A stretch of 64,000 nt of DNA, from assembly GCA_025331565.1 (NCBI GenBank), contig JAFREQ010000257.1, positions 24,005 through 88,004 on the forward strand, given 5' to 3'. This stretch comes from Holacanthus passer. Its lineage: Eukaryota; Chordata; Actinopteri; Pomacanthidae. The notes under the pieces are model-generated. The model did no database searches and was not told the origin of the DNA. It saw nothing but the letters and a program-made list of their open reading frames with translations. The first letter of the stretch is position 1. Every line of letters begins with the position of its first letter. A program made the translations under genes and the position numbers. Positions 47,127-60,139 of the stretch are shown piece after piece.

Positions 47127-48296
47127 ATGGCAAACCAGCTACAGCAGCTCGTAGCGGAGAAGAAGGATATGGTGGAGACTGTGATGGAAGTGTTTGAACA
47201 AGGAGCGGAAATGGTGGCCAGTATCGCCGGCGACCTCTTCCCCGTTTTCTCCATCGCTGCTCCAATTGTTAAACTGGCTCTGGACAATGTAGAAAGCAAA
47301 GAGGCTACGTTCATGAAGGAGCAGTTTCAGAAGGTGCGAGAGCGTCTGGAGGTGATCTCGGAGGAGATTCAGAGGATTAACGAAGAGATCAAGAAGAGCG
47401 GATTGGATGCTGTGTATTTCCCACTGGAGGAGAACATCACTAACCAGTTCAGGAAGTACATGGACATTCTTAACGCCAAGCCCAAGTTCCGGGAAGTCAA
47501 GAAGAAGCTTTTCCTGGACCATTTTGGAAGGACTGGCGGTGACAAAAACCTCCACACCCTCTACAACGCTGTGACGGGAGAGACCTTCTCGAGGGAATCT
47601 TTGCTTGAGATCACCCTGAACTATGAGGAGAAAAGTCGCCGGCCCTTGGAGGATTTCTGCGCCAGGCTGAAGAAGCTCTTCTGCATCGGGCTCATCGCAC
47701 TGTTGGGCCACGCCGCTCTGAAGGGATACGACGAGGAGGACGCGCTTCTGAAAGACTGGAGTGAGAAGATGAAGGTCGTCCAGGAGAAAATGAACGCTGT
47801 CATCGAAGACTGCATCGTCAGCTTCCCTAAACAAGCTGAGCTGGACTCCCATCGGCTGGTGAGAGACCAGGCGAACTTAACCAACCAGCAGCTAGCCGAT
47901 GCTATCATCGAGAAACTTAAGAAGAAGTATGACTGGGTGGGCTGGTCTGTGCGCATATTCAAGTCTCCTTCAGGCATATTGGCCAGCAAGAAGGATTTCC
48001 ACTGCCCGACAGGGAAGAGTCGCTTCCAGGTCCCTTCATCAGATGAGAAACTTAACGTCTGGGTGTCCTACAGCTCCTCGCCTGAGCCTGTGGACAGGAA
48101 TTACATCCAGCAGCTGATCCAGGGTCAGAAGAAACTGGTGGGTGCGGCAGAGCTCCTCTTTGAGAAGATGCCCGGCGAGTGCGCGGTCCACACTGTCAAA
48201 CCCAGCAAAGACCTGGCCTGCGCCTGGAGTTTCTCAGATGAGCTCCACTACTGGGAGGATCACAAACACTTCTACGTCTGCGTCCACTCGGCTTGA
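47127..48296 (+). CDS. rpz: Rapunzel-family protein, long form, intronless coding region (389 aa)
   Basis: The exon starts at 47107 after CTCTTGTTAG. The first ATG is at 47127 (AAGATGG, good context) and the stop is TGA at 48294-48296. Upstream in-frame sequence belongs to the intron. Domain order is as in the other long copies: helix with GAEMVASIAGDLFPVFSIAA (residues 26-45), LEENITNQFRKYMDILNAKP (100-119), hydrophobic LFCIGLIALLGHAAL (184-198), a charged helix, YDWVGWSVR (268-276), and a terminal LHYWEDHKHFYVCVHSA. It is most like the gene at 25562 but has no internal intron. Its middle C-terminal part lacks the NWFxxL motif shared by the other two. A long open frame on the opposite strand is a by-product of helical codon periodicity. 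Confidence 0.9.
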   Translation: MANQLQQLVAEKKDMVETVMEVFEQGAEMVASIAGDLFPVFSIAAPIVKLALDNVESKEATFMKEQFQKVRERLEVISEEIQRINEEIKKSGLDAVYFPLEENITNQFRKYMDILNAKPKFREVKKKLFLDHFGRTGGDKNLHTLYNAVTGETFSRESLLEITLNYEEKSRRPLEDFCARLKKLFCIGLIALLGHAALKGYDEEDALLKDWSEKMKVVQEKMNAVIEDCIVSFPKQAELDSHRLVRDQANLTNQQLADAIIEKLKKKYDWVGWSVRIFKSPSGILASKKDFHCPTGKSRFQVPSSDEKLNVWVSYSSSPEPVDRNYIQQLIQGQKKLVGAAELLFEKMPGECAVHTVKPSKDLACAWSFSDELHYWEDHKHFYVCVHSA

Positions 48297-49794
48297 AGCT
48301 GTAGACACTGAAAAAACTGTCCCTCATTCTAAATACGTAATCGACTTCATACAGATAATCACAGTCTATCACTGCCTCTCTGCTTGGCCTGTGGCAGTGA
48401 AATATTACTCAATATGTGCCTTAATTTCACCTCTCTAATGTCTTTTATTTACTGAGTTGTTCTCTTTTTCTAAGAATGTTTACTGTTAGTTTCTTGGGGC
48501 ATCAAGTGAAATCAGTTTTCTTTATATAGCCCGATATCACAAATCACAAACTTGCTTTAAGGGGCTTTACAATCCGTGAAGCATATGACACTTGCTGTCG
48601 TTACAGACTTGATTTGAAAAAGGAAAAACCCGCCCAAAGATTTTGATAGGGGAAAAATTGCAGAACAGGAGGATGAAAACATTTGCAATAGATGTTGTGT
48701 GTACAGATTTCCACAAGAACATAACATAAACTAGATTCTTCAGCTAACAATAATGAACTTTTTGATCCCTTGCAGCTGCACTTTGTTTATTTCGCAGAAC
48801 AGATGGAAGAGTTTACCACTTTGTTTAGGCTGTATTATGTCCCAATGTATCTTTTTGTTATGAAATTGTTATGAACTCCTGTAACTCAATGATCAGGTAT
48901 AAGAGCTGTCAGAGTGGGACGTGCTGGGAAAGCTGTTGATTAAGAATCCGGCTGTCATGCAGAGATTATGTTTTGCTGGTAATGATAAGCGGTGACCTCG
49001 CCCTGTTGAGGACATACACACCAAAGCCATAAGAGAAAATGTCTTCAGACACTTACAGAGACTCTGACGTGACCCTTGAAGCCTTCTTTCACTTTTTAAA
49101 CCTTATTACTTGCTGCTGCATAACATGAACAAAACACAAGAAAGCACAAGAGACAAGGCCTCAGACAACATTTGCTGTGGTGAACTGGTGCCCATGAAAC
49201 TTTATTTACACACCCTGCCACGAACATGCCGAGGCGTAGTGACGGCAACACTTAGTTTACACACAGACAGCAGAGCTGTCACATCTTCACCTGGGTGATT
49301 GTGCAACACAAACTGGGAAGTTGTACCTGTTACCAGCTCCCAACTTCTTTTACTTTGTACTTTTATATGTAGAGGATTTACTTTTAAATAGGTTGACCTT
49401 TGGATGTTGGTAAATCTTGGGTTTGGGTTCTTTTTTGATCAAATGTTTATAGTCTGACCTCGACATTGACACTACTTTGTGAAAACTAAAAACATTCCAG
49501 AAATATTTTGTTTATAATCTTAGAGACCACTAACCTGTTTTGATTGCTTTAGATATTTTGTGTGTTACTGTACAAAACACAGTAGTCTGTGTGTTTCTTC
49601 TTTGTTTGTGTATTGTTTTCATGTCATTACCTAAGTTTATTATCTCAACAAAAAAAGACCCATATTTACTGTAAAATTATTGATACAAATTGTTTATGTT
49701 GCACTGTTTTATATTATTTGTATTTCCATGCTGAATATTTGGGTTGTCAGTGTCTCAGATCAAAATCCTGTTGGTACGCCAAAGCAATGAGTGT
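48297..49794 (+). other. Probable 3' UTR of the fourth rapunzel gene
   Basis: Non-coding, includes the dispersed repeat at 48515-48680, and leads to two nearby AATAAA motifs. Confidence 0.4.
48515..48680 (+). repeat. Common teleost dispersed repeat
   Basis: TTTATATAGCCCGATATCAC, CTTTAAGGGGCTTTACAATC and AAAAGGAAAAACCCGCCCAA are the hallmark phrases of a short repeat found throughout teleost genomes. Class not assigned. Confidence 0.6.
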
Positions 49795-49813
49795 AATAAA
49801 TCTTCCAAATAAA
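49795..49813 (+). terminator. Paired polyadenylation signals of the fourth rapunzel gene
   Basis: AATAAA at 49795-49800 and again at 49808-49813, about 1.5 kb after the stop. Confidence 0.4.
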
Positions 49814-52800
49814 CTCAGTCAAGCATCATTTGTTGGCATATTTTTTGAATGACTTGCAGTTTGTTTGGTTGATGTAAGACGCAAACATCTGATCGTCTGG
49901 TTACAGGACAGACTGAAAAATGAAGTAAATCTTTTTCTCTTTTTTGGATAATTGATCCTGGTTTTGTGGTGGGTTTGATATTTGCTGAAACTAAAATGAG
50001 ACTAAACCTGTGTAAGAGGTGAAATACACATAGGTTGCACACTAACAGAAACACTTTATTTATTTGTCAAAAGAAGAACATGTACGAAACATGGTTGCTA
50101 ATATTTAAAGTTACTATTTGTAGACATTCATTTATCAAAATGTTTTGTAGTGCATGCATTATTAACACAATGATGAACCACAGTATACTGTAATGAAGTT
50201 GCAGACAGATATTTTAAATTATAACTATAACACAAATATTAATGCAACACTTTGGCTTTTGCTCCCATTTTTCTCAAGGTGAAATAAAAGATTCAGGACT
50301 TTTTCTGTGCACACAAAAGGCTTAATTCTCTCAAATTTTGTGCACATGTTTGGTAAAATCCATGTTAGTGAGTGGTTCTCCTTGACCATGACAATCCATC
50401 CACCTGGCAGGTTTGCATTTTTGTTCCTGCCTTGTTCATTATGTCTTATTATATTGTCATAAGGTGCCCACAGGATGAGTTATCTTTGTTGGCAAATACA
50501 TTAATACATTATTAGATATTTATATACTGCTTAGAAATGTTATTAACTCTTGAGGGGAAACTCTACAAATACCCCTCCACAGAAAGGCTTCAGTGTCACA
50601 CTTCAGCAAAGGTTGATGCTCACTCTCACAGATACTTGAATCTAGGCCTTCTGGTTTCAGGATATCTCTTTACCTGTTGGCCCCTCCTGCTAAAACCAGT
50701 ATTGTAACATGGCCACTGCATTCTGTAACTTGCCGTGGGGTAGTTTCTCCACCTGTTAAGGTCAAATGTCACATGTACAGATAAAAGGCTGAGACTTGTT
50801 ATATCACCAGAAAAACAGAGAAGAAATAAATACAATAGTAAATTCCTCTGAGGTATCATTGAGAGAGGGACCATCAAGGTAACACCCGACTGTTCCGTGG
50901 AGAAAACTTACAGCTTAGTGAAAAAGAGCGAGAGAGAGAAAAGGAAAAAGGATGTTATGGTGAGCCAGTTTGGAAACACCCATAGTGGTCTATAATTATG
51001 TGGTTGTGGCTTTTCTATCTTCGGCATATAAAGACTCATGTCGCTGCAGAACATCACACTAACGAGTCAAGTGCCCCAACAGAAATGAACAAGTGCAAAG
51101 GAAAACAAGTGGGTCAAAGATTATTGTCCAGATGTATTTGGATTTCTGACACAAACAGACAGAAATTCTGATTAAAGAAGTAAAGAAAAGTCATTAAAGG
51201 CTGTGGATCAACATTCATGTCATTGTATATTACATGATTTATAAACCTAGATTCACCTCTGTATTGAATTTAGATCCTTCCTATAAAGGCTGACGCAGTG
51301 ACTTCAAGCTCAATGTGACCTTTGACCTTTCATGATAGCATATAAATAAAAACTAATTAAATCAAATTACAATGAAAGTCATCACAAAATCACAAAACTC
51401 CAGTGACAAAGAGGAAAGAGGAGTATTATCTTTCAAGATAGTGATTGTCTCCTGTTCACTCGAGATAACTGGTGAAACCAGGCTCACTTGTCCAAAATGC
51501 TAAAGAGATGTTAGTTCACTACATTGTCCCCAGCCCAACCCCAGCCTGGGGGACTACTCCAGAGATCCAGAGATCAATCTGGGGGGTCACAAGACAGGTA
51601 ACAAGTCAGGAAAGAAAGAAAAAGAACCGATTTCTCTTGTCTTTGCTCTTTTCTTGTGAAATACTGACGAGTTTAACTTGCTCAGGCCTCAAGAAAATAT
51701 TCAAAGTAACCACTCTGAAGTAGCCTTCTCCGTATCTACATCTACTACTCATCTACTCAAGCTCATGTCAAAGGTCATGTCTTTATCACAAGTAAGTCTC
51801 AACCGACTCTGAAGAGGTAAAAAACAAACAAACAGGCGATCAGTAGACCACAACAGTGAGAAAAGATAAACCTGACTGTGATAACCTGAAAATCCCTGAA
51901 ACAAAAGTACAATGTCATGGAGTTAAAGCTGAAATGACAGAAGAAAAGGAACCAGAAGGAGAGATGGGATTTTGACCACTGCTAGTATGAGAAATACAAG
52001 AAATTCTGTAAAAACAGCAGGAACCTTGTCATAAATTTGGGGGGCTCAGACAGACCTTTTGATGTCGAGAAAAATGCTCTCAATTACCAAACCTGGCTCA
52101 CAGAGGAGACAGACCTTGTTGTCTGGATACCTGTTTGCCAATGGAACGAGACAGAGACAGAAGGAATATAAAACTTTCCCTTTGCTTCTTAACGAAGCAG
52201 ATCTCTCACAAGTGCTTTCCAAATTTCCACTGGATGGTGCCCAGTTACATCAGTGTTCAGTGAGCTGAGGCCTTCATACTCCTTCATCAGCAACTTTGAG
52301 GAAAAAAGCTTCCAGCTAATGAGCCTGAAAATGACACCGACAAACATTTTCAAGACACAAAGACGTTTTAGAATAATTTGGATATATTTCAAAGCTGCAA
52401 TAACGTTTTTGGGCACTTGGGGGACGTGGACACAATATGTGAACATGAAACTATTAGCAACACTATTAAAGTTTAAACTTGCTTATTTACACATCCAGCA
52501 GACACAGAGCAACATTGGTATCCATTTGGAGTTGTGTTTGTGTCCACTCTCTTGCAGCTCTGCTTTGGTCTCTACCAACTCCTGAGGGAAATATCTGACC
52601 TTTTGGCAGCTAAATGCTCCACTATGTTCACCAGCTAGTTTCTAATTGTGTCTGTCTGCTGGTGTTGATTTTTTAAAGAGCTGAAAAAAGCTGCCTGCTG
52701 TGACTGGAAGTGACGCCAGTTTTAAATTTTACACCATGACCTTGAGCTCGACCTTGACCTCGAAGGAACAGTAATAGAATACATAAGAGAACTATTCATA

Positions 52801-55800
52801 ACATCAAGACTTTGGTTTGTTAAAAAAAAAGCCACAAATAAGAAAAGCTGACATAAAGATGTAAAAATGAGGAAAAAGTCACTAATGAGAAAATGAGGAT
52901 TTGAACCCGTATTTATCGCAATTTGTGCAACTACAAAATTGTGAATCTAAATAAGACCTTTCTGGAGGAGTAAAGTTAGAGATGAAATAAAATACTAGAG
53001 CTAATAAAGTCATACATGTCCATGGTTTAGGTGCGATCCCTCAGCTCTCTCCTGCTAAAGGCCGTTTTCTGTCTCCATCCAGGTGGGTTAAAGGGGCTAC
53101 TGAAACAAAACAGCTGAATAGGGGAAGTGATGCTTTTAATCAGACCAGAATTACTCTTCCATGAATATGATTTGGCCACACAGCCCTGCATTGAGCCCGG
53201 CCCATCAGGTGATCTCAGGAACGCAGAAAAACATCACGTGGCCACGAAAAGATTCGCCCGCCTTGCAGGAATACATTGTACTGCCGTCCGTCACCTAAGT
53301 GAAACCCTCCACTCTGCCTTAATTCAGTCTCAATGAAACTAGCAGTTATTTTGGTTTAAAAAAAAAAAAAAAGTGGTCACATATTTTAATCAGATGGTGA
53401 AGGTCAGATGGGGCGTGGGAGGGGCTAGGTTTCTGCATCATCTGCTCAGGGCTCTCAATGCAGCACGATCAGGGAGCAAATTTGTTGGGTTTCTAACATG
53501 AGGAACCTGAAATAGTCTGATGCTTACATAAGAGAAGGACACTTCAAAGAAAACCCAATGAAGTTAGTCAGTTAGAAATATAGGCCCATGTAGAGTCCGA
53601 TTTTTGAAGGACTTCTTTGTGGAACAGCTGCAGCCTACGTCCAAACTTAGTCATCTTTTATTGCTTTCAGTTAAACGTTCTAATAGTTGTAGGGTAAAGG
53701 TGATGTTTAAAAATTGTTTTACTCCAAAAGGTGTTATTGACTAAATGCTTGTTTTATGGGTTGTATTTTATAATCTTGAAGAGTTTCCAGTAAGAGATCA
53801 GCTGCCCATGTCAGGCCTTGGATTCCACCTCAGACAGGATCCATCTAAATAAGAAGAACAACCAAAACCACTAAATACTGTAAAATGCTTTACAAAGTAC
53901 GCGCATAATCTGAGATGTGTTGCTGTAAATGCATTATTAAAATGAAAAAAACATCAACACAAGTTCTTCCTCTGTTACCAAGAGTTACTATTGATGAACT
54001 GTGACTGTGAGAGTTATCTGTTGTATTGACGCTCTGACAGTGGAAATGTGAAGTATTAGAAAAATTAGCTTTTAGCTTTATTGGACAATGCTACTCTAGG
54101 TTAGTCAAAAATTTGGTGATCAACATTAAAAATTATCCTAATTTTTCTGATTACTTTCAGAAAAGAGTCATAACATTGGTCCACCTTGCTGTGGGCTAGT
54201 ATTTTGTATATTAACAGTGGATCAAACGACCAGGTGTAATGTGAAAAGGTGAATTATTACAGTTCCTCTCAGCTCTGTGAGCATTTTAGTGTTTTTCAGC
54301 TCATTATTTCCGTTTATAGGTGATAATATGTCTGAGTTGTGGTAACAGGTTGCTGTGCTGCCCCCATGTGGCCAAGAATCAATTAATTCCAGTTTAAAGT
54401 TTCTGATTAGTGTTAACATTTTATTAATGAAAAATGTTATGACCTCTTCTTTTGCATCAAGCAAACTGAGAGCCATGAAGAATTTGTTGGTGAAAACCCA
54501 CTAAAACCACAAACGTCTTGACTTCTAATCACTCAGCACCTCTCGGCCCCCTCCCTCACTCTTGTTACTGTGATCCTCTGTCCTCCCTCTTTACATACCG
54601 ACGCCTGGGCAAGACCCAACAAGCTCATGTGGCACTGCTATCTGACTGTGGCAAAGAAAGTTCTCCGAGGTGGTATCACAGTTATAGTAAGTCTGGTATT
54701 GTTTTCCAAATGTAACCTGAGGCGTCTTTCAGATGCTTTCATACCTCTTGCCTTTCAAACAATGTACAAGCAATGACTAATATCTGTTTTTCAGTATAAT
54801 AACAAACAATGACAGCAGCACAAACTATGCAAAGGCCGCAGACATCTCCACCTCTTCAGTATTTAAAATATCTTCTGGCTGGTTTCTCTTCCATTACGCA
54901 GCAAAACAAAAGGTTAGAAAAGAGACACAGTGACTTATGCATTAGACTTAAAAAGCTAAGAGAGCTTGTGAAATCTCAGGTGAAACTATGGGGGGCTTTT
55001 CTACCAGACTATCACCTCTTGAGGTACAAAGTGGTGTAACAAGACAGGACTGGCCAGGACCACTGGAATTTCATAGATATCTCTGCAACTCAAACACAGA
55101 TGTCTTTGACATAACATCAAAAATGTTATTTCCTCACATTCTGTTGATAGTTTTGGTTAATTGTTGAATGTTTTAAACTACAATTCTTACATACATATTA
55201 CACATTGCACCTTTAACCAGATAAGTATCACTGAGAGCAAGGGTTTATTTTATAGATACTACTGTGTAAAGAAATAAAGATTTTAATCACGTGAAGCACA
55301 ATTAACAAGTTTATTACGTGTTAAACTCCATTTCACTCACATTAAATCAGCACTTGCGACTTTTAGGTATTTCAATTTCACATTTTTTTTGTCAATAGAA
55401 TTTCTCATGTGATGAGTTCAAACATACTCTACATGTGTGATTTATTTGGACACTTCATGTTGTAAATAAAATAAATACATTCCAGGCCTGTCTTTTGACT
55501 TTTGGCCTGGCGAGCTGCACCTTTAAACACAGGTTACGTAGACGTCTTACATCATTCAGGACTGATAGTACATGAAAAACACAGACATACCTGTGGCTCT
55601 GCCTTAAGCCACTCTCTGTGTTTCTATCTGTATTGTGCAACAGGAGTTCAACATGAATCCACAGGTACATTCAATGCACCTGCTGCAAATTTCATGAGAA
55701 CAGAATATTGTACACAGAAGTAGGACAGGTGCCTCTGTCACGTCTCCATATTTACGGGTCGAAAGCTTCCGAGAATGAAACTCTTGTTCTGACGAAAAAT

Positions 55801-56070
55801 AGCTCACACTGTCACGTGTGGCCGCAGTTTAAAGACACATTAAAGATTTTATTTTTTTAGTGCCAAAGAAAGCTGCCCAGAATCCAAGTTTCCTCTCAGC
55901 TCAGTGTTACCATTTTAAAACTACACACACTAAAATAGGGGAGATGGATTAAACATGTATGGATTTGACTGCTGCCACAAATCAGGGATTGCATCTTTAA
56001 AAATACATCTGGACTGACTAAAATTATCAAATCAAAGTGTTGTGCACTGGATGTGTTGGCTGGACATATT
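49814..56070. other. Large intergenic region, no gene seen
   Basis: About 6.3 kb of AT-rich DNA with only short frames of no recognisable family. It separates the plus-strand rapunzel cluster from the minus-strand MS4A pair, so the two sets converge here. An A(15) run lies near 53358. No RNA gene was recognised. Confidence 0.5.
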
Positions 56071-56159
56071 GTCTATCTATCCATCTATCTATCTATCTAT
56101 CTGTCTGTCTGTCAATCTATCTATCTATCTGTCTGTCAATCTATCTATCTATCTATCTA
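56071..56159. repeat. (TCTA)n/(TGTC)n microsatellite at the edge of the MS4A duplication
   Basis: Tetranucleotide repeats interrupted by CTGTCAAT, ending at AACAAAACTGCAC, where similarity to the second copy begins. Confidence 0.85.
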
Positions 56160-56331
56160 ACAAAACTGCACGAAATAAGAACAATCCCACAGTTCAGCAG
56201 GTAACGTCGTGTGAATTTAAGAGTTTCAGCACCATCTAGTGGCCGACAGTGTCATCACAGGTTGAGGAAATGAATGACATGAGACCACAGGCAGCCTCAC
56301 AATGAAGACAAAGACTACACTTATTTGACAG

Positions 56332-56337
56332 TTTATT
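56332..56337 (-). terminator. Polyadenylation signal of MS4A copy 1
   Basis: TTTATT on the plus strand (AATAAA on the minus), about 400 bases after the stop. It is conserved in copy 2 at 61879-61884. Confidence 0.5.
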
Positions 56338-56735
56338 AGCTACAGCTACTGTATAGAAAACTAATGCAGTCTGATACAAAGGTCTTGTAATAAATCCTAC
56401 ATTCATGAAGGTTATAATGTTCAGTTTGTGTTCTAACTATTTTAGACTTCTGTCTCTTCATCCAGTTGCAAAATATTGTCTTTGTACAACTGTCGCCATT
56501 TTTTCCTCTTCAGCCAATTTCCTTTAAAACATGATTCAAGTTCATTTAAAAAAATCACTTTTCCAATCACATTGTAACAGACTACAGAGGGATTTAGCAT
56601 GAAATTGTAGTGTATTTGTGACAAAAGCAGTTTTGATTATTTTCAGCTGATGTATGTGCAAACAAAAATTACAAGGATTACAAACATGAGTTGCTTATTT
56701 GTACTCATATATCTTTGTGTTTGAATGGACTGATT

Positions 56736-59700
56736 TTAAAAATCAGGACAGGTCTTGACGTCTTCAGTGAACATTGGCTGGTAAATCTCAACATCTCTGT
56801 CAACCTGTTGACAGAACAAAGTAAAGTTTCAGAAAGTCAAGACAAACTTTAAACCTTTTAACAGTGTAATCGTGTTAATCCGGCTGTTACCACTTACACT
56901 GTACATCTACTACAGCCTCTACCATTACTACTATTAATGCTACTGATGTTGGTCCAGCAGCTGCTAGGAAAACTACAAATTAGAAAAAGTGGGGACACTG
57001 TAAAACATTAATAAAACAGAATGTGATCATTTGCTAATCATTTTTAGACTCAAATGAAAATGGTACAAAGACAATATATTTAATGTTTGACCTCATCAGC
57101 TTCATTGATTTTTGTAAATATCTGCTTATTCTGAATTTGATGGCAGCCACATGTTTCAAACAAGTTGGGACAGGAGCAACAAAAGACTGTGAAAGTTGTG
57201 GACTGATTGAAAACACCTGTTTGGATCAGTCCACAGGTAAACAGGTTCATTGGTAACAGGTGATAGTATCATGATTGGGTATGAAAGGTTCATCCTGGAA
57301 AGACTCAGTCGTTCACAAGCGAGGATGCAACAAGGTTCAACACTTGTGAACACATGGTTGGATAAAGGAGATTAATACATGGGCTCAGGAAGACTTTGTT
57401 GTCAGTTAAACACAGTTCATTTACAAATGACTGCATTCTTTATTTTAGACAGCGCCACAACTTTTTTGGAATACAACTTGTACTACAAGTACTCTTAACC
57501 ATGGTTTTACTTGGACTGATCTGGTGTGTTTGTCTTGATTCATACCTTGTCCTTCTTCCGATTGGCCAGAGCCTTGATGCCCAGAAAAGCAAAGCTCATG
57601 CTGATACACAGCTGGAGAGCAGCCAGGACGATCATAGTAATGTCCATGGCTGTCACCAAACGCTGATATAGACAAGAAACAAAAAACAAAGAACAAATTA
57701 CATTTCATTCAAAGTGGATTTATTAACTATGTAAGTCATGATTTACTCTGTGCAAACAAATGGCACAATACAGAAACTCCTGCACTGTGAACCTGTCAGT
57801 TTTAAATGACACTGTTATGACTTTACTGAATGCTATATACTGCATGATTGTGTTTTTAGGTTTGTCATTAAAGGACAAGGCTGAAAACGTTCAATATTTC
57901 TGTCATTGACAACAAATGCAATCCGAACCCTAACCCTAGCCTGATAGATTTCATCTCATTCCTTTTCGCTGTAAAGTTCCACTGTCTCAAAATTATTTTT
58001 AAAAAAAACAACACATCAATAAACCACAACAGTAGAAATTGCTGAGCCTTTTCTTTTAAATGAACCTATGTCTTTGTGTGCTCTTTTTAAAGAATTAGAT
58101 CATCAGTAGGAACAGACAGGCTTGGTCATGAGAGCCACAGACGAGGTAGAGAAGTTGAAGTATTGAGAAACGGACTAGCTCCTTGTTGGCTTTGTTTTGG
58201 GTTTTTTTAATTGGATTTGTTGACGATAATAAGAACATAGCATTAAAGCACCTTTACCTGGTAAAAATACGCCACACTTCTGCAGTTGTAATTATAACTT
58301 TCCTTCTGGTCACACATCCGTTCCATTGAGAAATCTCCCAGGTCTATGGCATACATCACAATGCCAACGATGGCGATGATGAATTCAACTATGTGCATAA
58401 ACACAGCGAAGCCCACCTGAGAGGAAAGACTCCATTATTCTTTTGACTCCACCACGGTGTACATACTGAACTTCAAGACTTAAAGTCGGGACTCTTGGTT
58501 AATTCCTATTTGCTCACATGCTGTGTGTAAAGCATTTGGCTGAACAATAATTTCAGTGAAAGTGAAGAGACAGATGCTGCTCAGATTATTTCTGTTGTAT
58601 AAGTTGTTTTTTTAACGAGACAGCAAGATTGATATGATATATGGTTGATCTGATACTACGTATAGAATCTCCCAACAGCTTAAAACAACCTAACGATGGT
58701 TGAGATTTGAATTTATTACAGTGATCTTAGAAGGCACAATAAAATGTGCATTTAATCTTTCTGTGTATTCTCTGTTTCACCTCATGCTGCAGCTGCCTTC
58801 ACATCAGTCTGATGGCATTCAGTTCAGACTTGTGCCATGTTGAAAGTGATATCTTACTAGATCCTATCTAGCAAGAAGTAAAAGTGAGCAGGGTGCTCAT
58901 TCAGACATGAGACCAACATGTTAAATTGTCAACACCCTAACAAAAAGGAGGGCGTGTCTGATTGGGCCTTTTGTCTTTACTTACCAGGCAACGAGACGGG
59001 AACTGGCCGGCAAGAACGGACGTGATTCCAGCTGCGATGAACTGAAGAGATGACAGCAGACAGCTCAGTAACATTCATTGAAACTGATTGCACGGTATTT
59101 CACTTGTTTTTTAATGTTTTATAAGAATAAAAATCTATGTAAAACCAGTAATATGTCCATCTGTTTTTTCTCATAAAGCAATGATATCAATCAGTAGATG
59201 TCATTATCTATTTAGGAAATCCTCCGACCATGAAATCTTCCTTGCATGTAAAAATGTTTTGGTGATTGTGTCTGTTCGGTAAAGCATTACAATAAACATC
59301 CTGCTTTTGCCATTATACTCTCGAGCAATGTTGAAAAAAAGAAATGAATATGCTCTCAAGCTAACATTAACACAACAACAGTGTTTACCACTCCACCCAG
59401 CCAGTAGGCAACTCCCAAATGAGCAAAATCCTCAGGGTGCATGCTGACTCGTCCTGGCCCAAGTCCAATGTTGAACAGGCCCACCATGATCTGTACAGCC
59501 TGTAAAAGGTTAAAAGATGAAAGATTAAAAACAACTGAATCGCATTGTCTTATGGATGAAAACTTAATCATGCATATGAATACATTTCCATTTCTCTCAC
59601 CCCAAGAGCTAAAGCTACTTCGGTCTTCATCAGCCCCTTGTCCACCGAGCAGCACATTGGACTGTAGCAGAGATGCTTGAGGATTTGGCACAGCGGAGGC

Positions 59701-59771
59701 AACATGCTCTTTCTGTCAGACGCCACAGTGAACACAGTCACTCCCTTGCCTTGGACAACTGTGAAGGACAT
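56736..59771 (-). CDS. MS4A-like four-span membrane protein, complete (6 exons, 227 aa)
   Basis: Minus-strand coding exons 59771-59601, 59499-59389, 59041-58985, 58416-58258, 57662-57546 and 56804-56736 all join in phase 0 with GT/AG sites, giving 227 residues and TAA. Order: a cytoplasmic head (MSFTVVQGKGVTVFTVAS), TM1 around ALALGAVQIMVGLFNIGLG (residues 53-71), TM2 around AYWLGGVFIAAGITSVLAG (88-106), TM3 around VGFAVFMHIVEF and onward (114-138), a large extracellular loop (139-170) with two cysteines at 148 and 158, TM4 (172-194), and a basic then acidic tail ending KTCPDF. This is the CD20/MS4A plan. Family knowledge: tetraspanning surface proteins of immune and sensory cells, modulating calcium or receptor signalling; fish members resemble ms4a17a. 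The exact ortholog is uncertain. A leader exon lies at 60843. Confidence 0.85.
56990..57490. mobile_element. MITE-like element in the last intron of MS4A copy 1
   Basis: From GAATGTGATCATTTGCTAAT-type sequence to GCGCCACAACTTTTTTGGAA, the familiar 'CCCAACTTTTTTGGAAT' end of a teleost DNA element. The same insertion is present in copy 2, so it predates the duplication. Confidence 0.6.
57491..59000 (-). other. Introns of MS4A copy 1
   Basis: Between the exons the sequence is AT-rich, with no second gene. 57923-57945 contains CCGAACCCTAACCCTAGCC, telomere-like CCCTAA units that are absent from copy 2 at the same place. Confidence 0.5.
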
Positions 59772-60139
59772 CTCTCACACCTGCAACATGACGTGGAGAT
59801 TTTTAGGATGGATGGTTGGACAGATGGATATTTACAGTTTTGCCCTGTTACAGCAACCAAGTCGCACACAAACCACAAAACAAGCAACATAAGGACACTC
59901 AAAGACGTGGATAAGAATTAAAGTAGCAAACAGAAACAACGAAAAATGTAACACTCAACCAAAACTAAAATTCTAAATATATAATATTCTATTATATATA
60001 AAATTCTATATATGATCAGTGTAAGTCTAGTGTATAGTGTGTATTGTCTTGCACAGGACGGGCAAAGTACTTCATTCTGCTGTCTGTCAAACTCTCATAT
60101 TAAGATGTGCAATCTTATAAATGTGCTTTGATGCAGTAA

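Larger units (their letters stand above)
56141..58440. repeat. Tandem segmental duplication, copy 1 (3' half of the MS4A gene)
   Basis: Direct counterpart of 61690-64000, with an offset of about 5550-5574 bases. It is nearly identical over the 3' UTR, the last two exons, the intron MITE and most of the next intron. Differences concentrate around 57906-57950 and in the exon 58258-58416. Confidence 0.9.

Noticed and set aside
47139..47852. 237-codon open frame on the minus strand opposite the fourth rapunzel gene
   Set aside because: Same codon-shadow effect. A similar antisense frame recurs in the paralogs because of shared codon periodicity rather than an independent gene.
56071..56159. Tetranucleotide array considered as a CRISPR-like or satellite array
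   Set aside because: It is a simple TCTA/TGTC microsatellite with no spacers, in a vertebrate genome.
57396..57708. Matching plus- and minus-strand frames in both MS4A copies (also 62948-63260)
   Set aside because: They are shadows of the TM4 exon and of the adjacent MITE. The correct minus-strand frame is set by splice phases.
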